A stretch of 22,915 nt of DNA from an uncultured Alphaproteobacteria bacterium (GTDB lineage: Bacteria > Pseudomonadota > Alphaproteobacteria > Rhizobiales > Pleomorphomonadaceae). The position numbers were made by a program, and so were the translations under genes. The DNA lies in contig CALCDT010000382.1 of assembly GCA_937900425.1 (NCBI GenBank), positions 1 to 22,915 of the forward strand. Direction: 5' to 3'. Each line of letters begins with the position of its first letter. Within the stretch, counting starts at the first letter, position 1. A model generated the notes under the pieces. That model did no database searches. It had not been told where the DNA came from and saw nothing but the letters and a program-made list of their open reading frames with translations. Shown piece by piece: positions 1 to 7,235 of this stretch.

Positions 1-1
1 C

Positions 2-838
2 GCCGACCTGCGCGAGGCCCGGGCGAGGGCCGAGGAGCGCCTCGCCGGCGCCCGTGCCCGCCGGGCCGAGATCGAGGCCGACGTCGCCGACGCCTTCGAC
101 GTCGCCCCCGTCGGCCTCCTCGCCATCGGCGAACTGGCGGCCGACGCGCCGCTGCCGAAGGCCGACGGCGTCGAGAGCCGGCTCGCGCGGCTGCGCCAGG
201 AGCGAGACCGGCTCGGCGGCGTCAACCTGCGCGCCGAGGAGGAAGCCGGCGAGGTCGAAGGCCGCCGCGACGATCTCGTCCGCGAGCGCGACGACCTGAT
301 CGAGGCGATCCGCCGCTTGCGCGTCGCCATCCAGGGGCTCGACAAGGAGGCGCGCGAGCGCCTGCTCGCCTCCTTCGCCGTGGTCGACGGCCATTTCCAG
401 CGCCTGTTCAAGCATCTGTTCGGCGGTGGCACCGCCGAACTGCAACTCGTCGATTCGGACGACCCTCTCCAAGCCGGCCTCGAGATCCTCGCCCGGCCGC
501 CCGGCAAGAAGCCGCAGACGATGACGCTGCTGTCCGGCGGCGAGCAGGCCCTCACCGCGATGGCGCTGATCTTCGCGGTGTTCCTGACGAATCCGGCGCC
601 GATCTGCGTGCTCGACGAGGTCGACGCCCCGCTCGACGACGCCAACGTCGAACGCTACTGCGACCTGCTCGACGAGATGGAGCGCACCACCGCCACCCGC
701 TTCGTCGTCATCACCCACAATCCGATCACGATGGCGCGGATGCGCCGGCTGTTCGGCGTCACCATGTCCGAGCGCGGCGTCTCCCAGCTGGTCTCGGTCG
801 ATCTCGAAGCGGCGGAGCGATTCCTCGAGGCCGGCTGA
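2..838 (+). CDS. smc: Chromosome segregation protein Smc, C-terminal part (5' end outside window)
   Basis: This is the last 278 codons of an Smc ATPase, open from the first base in frame 2, so the start lies upstream of the window. The first ~115 residues are charged, Arg/Glu/Ala-rich coiled coil. The rest is the C-terminal head lobe. The ABC signature LSGGEQ is encoded at 530-547. The Walker B stretch with its catalytic Asp-Glu (VLDEVDAPLDD) begins near 608. The switch histidine in ITHNP is at 716-718. In the family, Smc dimers with ScpA and ScpB act on the nucleoid in chromosome compaction and segregation. The end matches the usual Smc C-terminus, shortly after the head. It is followed by a 336-base gap before the ATP synthase operon, so the two are probably transcribed separately. 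Identification is firm; only the missing N-terminal half is unseen. Confidence 0.96.
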   Translation, partial: ADLREARARAEERLAGARARRAEIEADVADAFDVAPVGLLAIGELAADAPLPKADGVESRLARLRQERDRLGGVNLRAEEEAGEVEGRRDDLVRERDDLIEAIRRLRVAIQGLDKEARERLLASFAVVDGHFQRLFKHLFGGGTAELQLVDSDDPLQAGLEILARPPGKKPQTMTLLSGGEQALTAMALIFAVFLTNPAPICVLDEVDAPLDDANVERYCDLLDEMERTTATRFVVITHNPITMARMRRLFGVTMSERGVSQLVSVDLEAAERFLEAG

Positions 839-1068
839 GACCGTTTTCGGCCATCGCCACGGGGTGGCCGGGCGGTCGGGACGCCCGCCGCCCTTCGCGG
901 GAACGTTGCCGGGAAGGACGCCGCGGCGAGGGGCGGCGGCGCGCTCCACATCGCCGGGTGAGCGATCTTGCCGCACCGCGGCAAAGGGGCGTCCAAATGG
1001 GCGAAGGTCTCTCGCTCGAATCGCAATTGTCCAAGAAATTCAAAGAAGTAAGCGAAGAGAAACCCGCC
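839..1068. other. Intergenic region between smc and the atp promoter
   Basis: No convincing coding frame is present. The smc-proximal part is GC-rich and holds short inverted repeats, including TTGCCGC-ACC-GCGGCAA at 968-984 (7-bp stem, 3-base loop). None is followed by a T-run, so a terminator for smc cannot be assigned. The last ~60 bases (about 1005-1060) are unusually A-rich for this genome and lie directly upstream of the -35 box at 1069. They could act as an UP-like element; that is inference. Confidence 0.4.
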
Positions 1069-1097
1069 TTGACAGCCTAGGGGGCGCTGACTATTGT
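1069..1097 (+). promoter_or_regulatory. Sigma-70 type promoter of the atp operon
   Basis: A perfect -35 hexamer TTGACA (1069-1074) is separated by exactly 17 bases from a -10 hexamer TATTGT (1092-1097). Transcription would start near 1104, giving a leader of about 70 bases before the atpI ATG at 1175. An A-rich tract precedes the -35. This is the best sigma-70 match I found in the window. Its position before a highly expressed operon makes it credible. Confidence 0.75.
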
Positions 1098-1174
1098 GCG
1101 CCCGACTTCAAGCGGGCCCGGTCTCGGGCCGGCGGCGCGCTTTCGCCGGGGTTCTTTCCGCAGAGGAGGGCGCC

Positions 1175-1525
1175 ATGAGCGGCGGGAAAAGCGATCGCCC
1201 CGGGCAGCCGGGTGAGGGCGATCATAGCGACCGGGATGGTCTCGAGGCGCGCAGGCGCCGGCTGGAGACCACCCTGGCGGAAGTGAGGGATGTCCGCGCC
1301 AAGGCGCAGGCACCCAAGGATGGTGATTTCGGCACGAACTACGGCAAGGCCTTCCGCCTCGCCAGCGAGTTCGTCGGCGGTGTCCTGGTCGGCGCCGTGA
1401 TCGGGTGGGGTGTCGATCAGCTGCTGGGCTCCTCGCCCGTCGGTCTCGTCGTATTCCTCATGCTGGGTTTCGCCGCGGGCGTGCTCGCCATGGTGCGCAG
1501 CGCCAGGGCCGAAGGCAAGGACTGA
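1175..1525 (+). CDS. atpI: AtpI/AtpZ family protein, ATP synthase-associated subunit I
   Basis: This 116-residue protein has a charged, Arg/Asp/Glu-rich N-terminal ~50 residues. Two membrane helices follow (about residues 65-83 and 88-107, the second beginning near SSPVGLVVFLMLGFAAG), and it ends in a short basic tail. AtpI-type proteins are thought to assist c-ring assembly or Mg2+ supply; they are not part of the finished enzyme. The ATG at 1175 was chosen because AGGAGG sits 5 bases upstream (1164-1169). An upstream TTG in the same frame overlaps the promoter -10 and is rejected. It is the first gene of the operon and is followed 120 bases later by atpB. Family assignment rests on the two-helix architecture and position. 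Confidence 0.88.
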   Translation: MSGGKSDRPGQPGEGDHSDRDGLEARRRRLETTLAEVRDVRAKAQAPKDGDFGTNYGKAFRLASEFVGGVLVGAVIGWGVDQLLGSSPVGLVVFLMLGFAAGVLAMVRSARAEGKD

Positions 1526-1645
1526 CGCGCCGCCGGCGCCGCCCGTTCGCGGGTGCGGCCGGAGCGGCGGTCGTCCGTCGTCCGCCCGGGCGGTCGGGAA
1601 AGACATCGCGGCGCCGCGCGCGCCGCACAATGCGGGGGTGATGCG

Positions 1646-2410
1646 GTGGCAGCGGCCGACAAAGTCGATCCGGTACATCAGTTTATCGTCAACGATCTCA
1701 TTCCCCTCGGCCATGTCGCCGACATGAAGCTGGCGTTCCAGAACTCCTCGCTGTTCATGTTCGTCGCGGTGGCCCTGATCGTCGGCTTCCTGATGATCGG
1801 GACCAAGGCCCGCAAGCTGGTGCCCGGGCGCCTGCAGTCGGTCGTCGAGATGCTCTACGAGTTCATCGCCGGCACGGTCCGTCAGGTGCTCGGCGAGGAA
1901 GGGATGAAGTTCTTCCCCTTCGTGTTCTCGCTCTTCACCTTCATCCTGACGCTCAACCTGCTCGGTATGGTGCCTTATTTCTTCACGGTGACCAGCCAGA
2001 TCGCGGTGACGGCCTCGCTGTCGATCCTCGTGATCGTGACCGTCATCGTCGTCGGCTTCGTCAAGAACGGCCCGGGCTTCGTCAAGCTCTTCGTGCCCCA
2101 CGGCGTGCCGATGGTGCTGCTGCCGCTGATCAGTCTGATCGAGGTGATCTCCTTCTTCGCCCGTCCGGTGTCGCTCTCGCTGCGTCTCTTCGGCAACATG
2201 CTGGCCGGCCACATCGTGCTGAAGGTCTTCGCCGGATTCATCGGCACGCTCGGCGCCATGGGCGTCTTCGGGGTGATCGGCGCGATCGCGCCCTTCCTGA
2301 TGACGATCGCGATCACGGCGCTGGAGTTCCTGGTCGCCTTCCTCCAGGCCTTCGTCTTCGCGGTGCTGACCTGCGTCTACCTCAAGGACGCCCTGCACCC
2401 GCATCACTGA
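1646..2410 (+). CDS. atpB: F1Fo ATP synthase subunit a
   Basis: This 254-residue polytopic membrane protein is the stator half-channel subunit that conducts protons to and from the c-ring. The key motif SLSLRLFGNMLAGH contains the essential arginine at about residue 180, equivalent to E. coli Arg210. The C-terminal helices (ITALEFLVAFLQAFVFAVL) also match the family. Five to six hydrophobic segments are visible. Start: no suitable ATG exists, so I chose GTG at 1646, giving MAAADKVDPVHQF. This resembles the usual DPIHQF opening of alphaproteobacterial subunit a, and a GGGGGTGA stretch just upstream can serve as ribosome site. Length is normal for the family. atpE follows 90 bases downstream. 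Confidence 0.96.
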   Translation: MAAADKVDPVHQFIVNDLIPLGHVADMKLAFQNSSLFMFVAVALIVGFLMIGTKARKLVPGRLQSVVEMLYEFIAGTVRQVLGEEGMKFFPFVFSLFTFILTLNLLGMVPYFFTVTSQIAVTASLSILVIVTVIVVGFVKNGPGFVKLFVPHGVPMVLLPLISLIEVISFFARPVSLSLRLFGNMLAGHIVLKVFAGFIGTLGAMGVFGVIGAIAPFLMTIAITALEFLVAFLQAFVFAVLTCVYLKDALHPHH

Positions 2411-2500
2411 GTTCCACGCCTTCAGCCCGGCGCATCCCGCGCCTCGTTCCCACTGAGATCGACCAGAACCAACACGGTCAAAACCCCAAGGAGAGTTCAA

Positions 2501-2722
2501 ATGGAAGCGGATGCCGCCAAGCTGCTCGGTGCCGGTATCGCCTGTCTCGGCATGGGCCTCGCCGCCATCGGCGTGGGCAACATCTTCGGCAACTTCCTCG
2601 CGGGTGCCCTGCGCAACCCCTCGGCTGCCAAGGAGCAGTTCACCAACGCCCTGATCGGCGCGGCGCTGGCCGAAGGTCTCGGCATTTTCGCGCTCGTCAT
2701 CGCCTTCCTCCTCGTTCTCTGA
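2501..2722 (+). CDS. atpE: F1Fo ATP synthase subunit c
   Basis: This 73-residue double-helix hairpin forms the rotating proteolipid ring. The polar loop with Arg-Asn-Pro (residues 38-40) joins two glycine/alanine-rich helices. The proton-binding carboxylate is Glu58 in AALAEGLGIF. The first helix has the Gly-spaced packing pattern GMGLAAIGVGNIFG. The sodium-binding Gln/Ser signature is absent, so a proton-coupled ring is expected. The ATG at 2501 has AAGGAG at 2488-2493, a strong ribosome site fitting the high stoichiometry of subunit c. An intercistronic hairpin lies downstream at 2817-2844. Confidence 0.97.
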   Translation: MEADAAKLLGAGIACLGMGLAAIGVGNIFGNFLAGALRNPSAAKEQFTNALIGAALAEGLGIFALVIAFLLVL

Positions 2723-2816
2723 TTTCGATCGGAAGACGGGGCCGACATCCGGTTCGGACGATCGCGCCTGCCGCGGTCTTCCGGCCGGATTTGCGGTCGG
2801 TGCCTTCCGGGCCTTC

Positions 2817-2844
2817 GGGTCCGCGACGGCGCCGCCGCGGACCC
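2817..2844 (+). promoter_or_regulatory. Intercistronic stem-loop between atpE and atpF'
   Basis: GGGTCCGCG (2817-2825) and CGCGGACCC (2836-2844) form a perfect 9-bp stem around a 10-base loop that itself contains the palindrome GGCGCC. No T-run follows, and two operon genes lie downstream, so it is unlikely to be a full terminator. It sits in the 194-base gap behind atpE. An mRNA-stabilising or partial-termination role that raises c-subunit output is plausible but inferred. Confidence 0.45.
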
Positions 2845-2916
2845 AGGCAGTCCTGATCGGGCCGGCACCGGCGGCGCCACGCCGCGGACGGCGGCTCATC
2901 TGACGGGAAAGCGAAC

Positions 2917-3480
2917 ATGGACGAGACGCCAGACACCGCCGCCCAACTGACCGAGACGCTCGAGCATCAGGTGCACGACGGGCACTCCGACGTCTTCCCG
3001 CCGTTCGACAGGGAGCACTTCGCGTCCCAGATCCTCTGGCTCGCGATCAGCTTCGGCCTGCTCTACTATCTCGTGTCCAAGGTGGCCCTGCCCCGTGTCG
3101 CCGGCATCCTCGAGGATCGCCACGACCGGATCGCCTGGGACCTGTCGGAGGCCGAGCGCCTGAAGCAGGAGAGCGACGACGCCGTCGCCACCTATGAGAC
3201 GGCCCTCGCCGAGGCGCGCGAGAAGGCCCACGGCATCGCCCGTGGCACCCACGACAAGCTCGCCGCCGACGTCTCCGCCAAGCGCGCCGCGGTCGAGGCC
3301 GACCTGACGGCGAAGCTCGTCGAGGCCGAGCAGCGCATCGCCGCGATCAAGACCGAGGCCATGGCCGAGGTCGGGGGCATCGCCGCCGAGGCGACCCGCG
3401 CCATCGTCGAGGCGATGGTTCCGGCCGAGGTCTCGCGCGAGGAAATCGACGGGGCCGTCGCCGCGGCTCGCGGCGCCTGA
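2917..3480 (+). CDS. atpF2: F1Fo ATP synthase subunit b' (second b-type stator subunit)
   Basis: This 187-residue protein has a soluble N-terminal segment of ~38 residues and one membrane helix (about residues 40-58, around ILWLAISFGLLYYLV). A long Ala/Glu/Lys-rich helix running to the C-terminus makes the peripheral stalk coiled coil. Alphaproteobacteria and photosynthetic bacteria use one b and one b' subunit, where E. coli uses two b. The longer N-terminal extension and position directly before atpF mark this as b' (also called atpG or atpX in some genomes). It starts 194 bases after atpE, with atpF only 14 bases downstream, so translation of the two stalk genes is probably coupled. Confidence 0.93.
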   Translation: MDETPDTAAQLTETLEHQVHDGHSDVFPPFDREHFASQILWLAISFGLLYYLVSKVALPRVAGILEDRHDRIAWDLSEAERLKQESDDAVATYETALAEAREKAHGIARGTHDKLAADVSAKRAAVEADLTAKLVEAEQRIAAIKTEAMAEVGGIAAEATRAIVEAMVPAEVSREEIDGAVAAARGA

Positions 3481-3494
3481 GGGAGCATTCGGTC

Positions 3495-3986
3495 ATGGAC
3501 GCAACATCGCTCGCCACCCTCTGGGCCTTCATCGCCCTGATTGGCTTCTTCGGCATCCTGCTGTTCAAGCGGGTCGACAAGGCGGCCGTCGACGCGCTCG
3601 ACGCCCGCGCCGCCCGGATCTCGCGCGAACTCGACGAGGCCCGCCGTCTCCGCGAGGAGGCCCAGGCCCTGCTCGCCGAGTATCAGCGCAAGGCCCGCGA
3701 GGCTGGCAAGCTCGCCGAGGACATCGTCGAGAACGCCAAGGCGGAGGCCGTGCGCCTCACCGCCGAATCCGAAGTGGCGCTCGCCGAGATGATCGAGCGG
3801 CGCACCCGGGCGGTCGAGACCAAGATCGCGCAGGCCGAGACCCAGGCCGTCGCCGAGATCCGCGCCGTCGCCGCCGACGTCGCCGTCGCCGCCGCCACCC
3901 GGCTGCTCTCGGAGAAGGTCACCGGCCAGGTCGCGGACGATCTCGTCGGCAGGAGCATCGCCGACGTGCGGACCCGGATGAACTGA
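3495..3986 (+). CDS. atpF: F1Fo ATP synthase subunit b
   Basis: This 163-residue protein has an N-terminal membrane helix (about residues 7-25, SLATLWAFIALIGFFGILLF). A highly charged continuous alpha helix of ~130 residues forms the dimerising stalk linking Fo to F1 subunit delta. Size and architecture fit bacterial subunit b. It is the last gene of the operon, and a strong hairpin begins 28 bases after the stop. The F1 genes (atpHAGDC) are not in this window, so the complex is encoded in at least two loci, as usual in alphaproteobacteria. Confidence 0.94.
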   Translation: MDATSLATLWAFIALIGFFGILLFKRVDKAAVDALDARAARISRELDEARRLREEAQALLAEYQRKAREAGKLAEDIVENAKAEAVRLTAESEVALAEMIERRTRAVETKIAQAETQAVAEIRAVAADVAVAAATRLLSEKVTGQVADDLVGRSIADVRTRMN

Positions 3987-4013
3987 TCCCGAGCTTGCGA
4001 CAAAAGATCCGAC

Positions 4014-4046
4014 GGACGGCCCGGAGAGCGATCTCCGGGCCGTCTT
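4014..4046 (+). terminator. Hairpin terminator of the atp operon
   Basis: The arm 4015-4027 (GACGGCCCGGAGA) pairs perfectly with 4032-4044 around a GCGA tetraloop of the stable GNRA type. One further G-T pair extends it to 4014/4045. Only a weak pyrimidine tail (CTTCGTAT) follows, as is common for terminators in GC-rich alphaproteobacteria. It begins 28 bases after the atpF stop. Confidence 0.8.
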
Positions 4047-4115
4047 CGTATCGGGGCCTGCGGCGAGGGAGAAGGAGGATATCGCGAGTACGAGACGAGT
4101 GGTCGGTGCAGGCAG

Positions 4116-4219
4116 TCCAGCGGGGTCGCGACCGGCACCCGGGTTCCGCCGGCAATCCGACAAGATCGGCGGACATTCCGCTGCCGGCCGCTGGATTCTC
4201 CCGTGCGCGGGAATGACGA
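4116..4219 (-). repeat. Dispersed intergenic palindromic repeat (REP-like)
   Basis: Read on the minus strand, this stretch begins with GTCATTCCCGCGCACGGGAG and runs to a segment translating as NPGAGRDPAG. That pair of motifs (conceptual VIPA.. and ..PGAGRDP peptides) is a familiar signature of short repeats scattered between genes in many proteobacteria. The right end has an imperfect hairpin, ATTCTCCCG-TGCG-CGGGAAT, at about 4195-4214. It lies in the 311-base gap between the atp terminator and the end of rnhB. I see no gene in the rest of that gap. Confidence 0.6.
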
Positions 4220-4357
4220 CGGAAAGGGCCGGCGGAGGAATTTCGGAAAGGTCGGAGAGAGCCCGATTCAAACGCACACCGGTCTCACCGCCGGGAACCG
4301 TGCCACTTCATCCACGACGCGCGCGACCTCGGCGCGCGTCTCGTCGGCACCTGCCGC

Positions 4358-5035
4358 TCAGCCGAGCAGATCGCGGACCGGGCGGAAGCTGCGGCGGTGG
4401 AGCGGGCAGGGGCCGAGGCGGTCGAGGGCGGCGCGATGGGCCGGCACGCCGTAGCCCATGTGGACCTCGAAGCCATAGCCCGGGAAGGCGGCTCCGGCAC
4501 GGATCATCATCCGGTCCCGCGTCACCTTGGCGACGATCGAGGCCGCGGCGATCGCCGCCACCCGGCCATCGCCCGTGACCAAAGCCTCGCCGGGGCAGGC
4601 GAGGCCCGGCGGGACGTCCCGGCCGTCGACGAGGACGCCGGCCGGCGCGACCGCGAGGCCGGCGACGGCCCGGGCCATGGCGTCGAGCGTCGCGGCGCGA
4701 ATGTTGATCCGGTCGATCAGCGCCGCCGAGGCGGTTGCGACCGCGACGACATGGTCGCGGCAGATCGCCTCGAACAGCGCCTCCCGCCGCGCCGCCGTCA
4801 GCTTCTTGGAATCGTCGATGCCCTCCGGCAGCGGCGCCGGCCCGAGAATCACCGCCGCGGTGACGACGGGCCCGGCCCACGGACCGCGCCCGGCCTCGTC
4901 GACCCCGGCCACCGGCCCGCCGAAGCGCCGTCCGGCCTCCTGCTCGATCCGCTGGTCGCAGACGGGGAGACCGGCGGTGACCGACGAAGGGCGGCGGGCC
5001 GGACCGGGGCGCGGGGCGAGGAGGCGGGACGTCAT
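4358..5035 (-). CDS. rnhB: Ribonuclease HII
   Basis: This 225-residue type 2 RNase H removes ribonucleotides misincorporated in DNA and RNA from RNA/DNA hybrids. All expected motifs are present. VDEAGRGPWAGPVV carries the Asp46-Glu47 pair. DDSKKL is at 74-79. Asp137 is in VLVDGRD. AASIVAKVTRD carries Ser166, Lys170 and the fourth acidic residue Asp174. The ATG at 5035 was chosen because it gives a family-typical length. The frame stays open to 5158, but that extension reads through the low-complexity repeat at 5104-5215. No strong ribosome site is visible, so the start is uncertain by some residues. It lies 193 bases downstream of the radical SAM gene on the same strand. Confidence 0.93.
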   Translation of the reverse strand: MTSRLLAPRPGPARRPSSVTAGLPVCDQRIEQEAGRRFGGPVAGVDEAGRGPWAGPVVTAAVILGPAPLPEGIDDSKKLTAARREALFEAICRDHVVAVATASAALIDRINIRAATLDAMARAVAGLAVAPAGVLVDGRDVPPGLACPGEALVTGDGRVAAIAAASIVAKVTRDRMMIRAGAAFPGYGFEVHMGYGVPAHRAALDRLGPCPLHRRSFRPVRDLLG

Positions 5036-5103
5036 GGCCCGCGACGCTGCCCCGGCTCGGCGGCGCGGGCAAGGGGCGGGGGCGGGATATCCACGGCCTG
5101 CTT

Positions 5104-5215
5104 CGGCAGTCGGCGGTCGGGCTTCGGCGGTCGGGGGAGCCTCTTGCCGGAACATCACGCGGTCGCCGCCTTGGGGGTCAACCGCAGAACCCCGACTGCC
5201 GACCGCCGACTGCCG
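5104..5215. repeat. Inverted heptanucleotide repeat block
   Basis: CGGCAGTCGGCGGTCGG (5104-5120) and its exact reverse complement (5199-5215) form a 17-bp inverted repeat separated by 78 bases. Each arm is itself built of 7-base units: CGGCAGT, CGGCGGT, CGGGCTT, CGGCGGT on the left, and CCGACTG, CCGACCG, CCGACTG on the right. The block fills most of the gap between the radical SAM stop and the rnhB start. It could fold as a large hairpin in the transcript or be a dispersed repeat. Confidence 0.7.
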
Positions 5216-5228
5216 CCCCCCGCTTTCC

Positions 5229-6395
5229 TCAGAACAACGACAGCTGCACGCCGCCGCCGCTCGGCGGCAGGAACAGGTCGGTGCGCAGCCGCGCCTTGGT
5301 CTTGTTGATGCCGAGCCGGCGGGTCGCGATCTCGAAGCGGCGGCCGATCTGCCAGGCGTAGGGGCCGGAGCCTCGCATGCGCTTGCCCCATTCGGCGTCG
5401 TAGTCCTTGCCGCCGTGCATGCTGCGCAGCAGGGTCATGACGTGCCGATAGCGATCGGGGAAATAGCGCAGCAGCCAGTCCTTGAAGATCTCCGAGACCT
5501 CGAGCGGCAGTCGCAGCAGCACGTAGCCCGCCTCGCGGGCTCCGTAGACGGCGGCGGCATCGAGAATGCGCTCGATCTCCATGTCGGTAACCATCGGCAC
5601 CACCGGCGCCACCATGACGCCGGCGGGAATGCCGGCGGCGTTGAGCGCGCCGATCGCCTCGAGCCGGCGCGCCGGCGTCGAGGCGCGCGGCTCCATCGCC
5701 CGGGCGAGGTGGCGGTCGAGCGTCGTCACCGACAGCGCCACCTTGACGAGTCCCTTCTCGGCCATCGGCGCGAGGATGTCGATGTCGCGGGTGACGAGGG
5801 CGGACTTCGTCACGATCATCACCGGGTGGCCGGTCTTCGCCAGCACTTCGAGCACGGCCCGGGTGATGCCGTGCTCGCGTTCGACCGGCTGGTAGGGGTC
5901 GGTGTTGGTGCCGATCGCGATCGGCTGGACCTTGTAGCCGGGGGCGCCGAGCTCGCGCTCGAGCAGTTCGGCGGCGTTGGGCTTGACGAACAGCCGCGTC
6001 TCGAAGTCGAGACCGGGCGAGAGGCCCATGAAGGCGTGGGTCGGCCGGGCGAAGCAGTAGACGCAGCCGTGCTCGCAGCCCCGGTAGGGATTGATCGAGC
6101 GGTCGAACGGCAGGTCGGGGGAATCGTTGCGGGTGATGATCTTGCGGGCCCGCTCGACCTGGACGACGGTCTTCGGCGGCGGCAGGTCGTCTTCGGTGCC
6201 CCAGCCGTCGTCGAAGCCGACCCGCTGCTGCGGCTCGAACCGGCCCGACGGGTTGACGCCGGCCCCTCGGCCGCGCCGGCGGTCGGCGCGCACGGCGACG
6301 CCGCCCGGGCTCTCGCCGCGGGCACTGTCGCCACCCGCGTCGGCGAGCGGGGGGAGGGGCGTTTCGAGGAGGGGGCGGGTGGCGGATCGAATCAT
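5229..6395 (-). CDS. PA0069-family radical SAM protein
   Basis: This 388-residue protein carries a Cx3Cx2C iron-sulfur motif at Cys107-Cys111-Cys114 (RGCEHGCVYCFARPTHAF), which binds the 4Fe-4S cluster that cleaves S-adenosylmethionine. The region after it, GLDFETRLFVKPNA, and the C-terminal INKTKARLRTDLF are characteristic of the PA0069/SplB-like radical SAM family. Substrate and reaction are unknown; a DNA-repair link is suspected. Residues 1-75 are a poorly conserved, Gly/Arg/Pro-rich lead-in. The ATG at 6395 is preferred: an in-frame start at 6455 would put the LexA-type box inside the gene and add an unlikely hydrophobic lead. The box 24 bases upstream suggests induction by DNA damage. 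Family identification is firm, function inferred. Confidence 0.9.
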   Translation of the reverse strand: MIRSATRPLLETPLPPLADAGGDSARGESPGGVAVRADRRRGRGAGVNPSGRFEPQQRVGFDDGWGTEDDLPPPKTVVQVERARKIITRNDSPDLPFDRSINPYRGCEHGCVYCFARPTHAFMGLSPGLDFETRLFVKPNAAELLERELGAPGYKVQPIAIGTNTDPYQPVEREHGITRAVLEVLAKTGHPVMIVTKSALVTRDIDILAPMAEKGLVKVALSVTTLDRHLARAMEPRASTPARRLEAIGALNAAGIPAGVMVAPVVPMVTDMEIERILDAAAVYGAREAGYVLLRLPLEVSEIFKDWLLRYFPDRYRHVMTLLRSMHGGKDYDAEWGKRMRGSGPYAWQIGRRFEIATRRLGINKTKARLRTDLFLPPSGGGVQLSLF

Positions 6396-6418
6396 GAGGA
6401 CAGCATAGCGAAAAACGA

Positions 6419-6433
6419 GAACAAAGAAAGAAC
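6419..6433 (-). promoter_or_regulatory. Putative LexA (SOS) operator GTTC-N7-GTTC
   Basis: On the plus strand the bases read GAAC-AAAGAAA-GAAC, a perfect direct repeat with 7-base spacing. This is the alphaproteobacterial LexA-box pattern (GTTC-N7-GTTC), unlike the palindromic box of E. coli. It lies 24 bases before the radical SAM start. A possible -10, TATGCT (complement of 6402-6407), lies between box and gene, so a bound repressor would overlap the promoter. The AT-richness of this spot contrasts with its surroundings. The divergent glycosyltransferase starts 74 bases away and could also be affected. Confidence 0.65.
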
Positions 6434-6506
6434 AAATCGAGCGACACTCCCGCACACCGGCGGTCGCGGTCTCGCCTTGACGCCGAAAAACCGATAGTCA
6501 TGGGCG

Positions 6507-7235
6507 ATGTTCAGTGTGGTGATCCCGACCCGCAATTCCGAGGAGGCGCTGGCGCGGACGCTGGCGTCGCTGGTGCCGGCCGCCGCCGACGGCTTCGTGC
6601 GCGAGGTGATCGTCGCCGACGCCGGCTCGACCGACGGCACCGCCGTCGTCGCCGACGCGACCGGCTGCCTCTTCGTCGCCGCCCCCGCCGCCCGGGGCGA
6701 GGGCCTCGCCGCCGGAGCCCGCGCGGCCCGGCGGGGGGATTGGTTGATGTTCGTCGAGCCGGGTCTGGTGCTGGAAAGCGGCTGGCACCGCGACGTCGCC
6801 GGCCTCGTCGAACGGATCGGACGGGCCGGAGCCGGCCGTGCGGACAGGGCGATCGTCTTCCGCCATGCCCGCGACGCGCTCGGCCCGGCCGCGCGCCTGC
6901 GCGAGGCGGCGGTGCGCGGCTTCGCCGCCGTCAGTGGCCTGCCCCATCGCAGCCAGGGCCTGATGATCGCCCGCGCCCACTATGACCGAATCGGCGGCCA
7001 TCGGCCGCTGCCGGTGCTCGAGGACGTCGACATCGCCCGGCGCATCGGCCGGTTCAACATCGTGTCGGCCCGCTCGCGGGCCCTCGTCGTCACCGAGACC
7101 GCGATCGACGCCGAAGGCGTGGTCGAGAAGGGGCGTCGGGCGGTCAGCCGCCTGCTGGCCGCCCTCCGGGTGCCGCCGCGCCTGCTCGTGCGGCTTCACG
7201 GGGTGCCGCAGGCCGGGCGGCCCACGGCGGAGTGA
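6507..7235 (+). CDS. Family 2 glycosyltransferase (GT-A fold)
   Basis: This 242-residue protein begins with FSVVIPTRNSEEALARTLASL, the typical nucleotide-binding start of family 2 glycosyltransferases. VIVADAGSTDGT (residues 34-45) includes the first Asp of the sugar-nucleotide site. A later LEDVDIARRI (about residues 172-181) resembles the acidic catalytic segment ED..D...R seen in family 2 enzymes. There is no membrane helix, so it is probably cytosolic or peripheral. Donor and acceptor cannot be read from sequence. It resembles the TIGR04283-like group often found without a polysaccharide cluster. It is transcribed away from the radical SAM gene and ends base-to-base against moaB, with no room for a terminator. 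Confidence 0.85.
   Translation: MFSVVIPTRNSEEALARTLASLVPAAADGFVREVIVADAGSTDGTAVVADATGCLFVAAPAARGEGLAAGARAARRGDWLMFVEPGLVLESGWHRDVAGLVERIGRAGAGRADRAIVFRHARDALGPAARLREAAVRGFAAVSGLPHRSQGLMIARAHYDRIGGHRPLPVLEDVDIARRIGRFNIVSARSRALVVTETAIDAEGVVEKGRRAVSRLLAALRVPPRLLVRLHGVPQAGRPTAE

Noticed and set aside
1091..2899. A 602-residue open frame on the minus strand across atpI-atpB-atpE
   Set aside because: It is a shadow of high third-position GC. Its product is Asp/Glu/His/Arg-rich low-complexity sequence, and the plus strand carries unmistakable ATP synthase genes.
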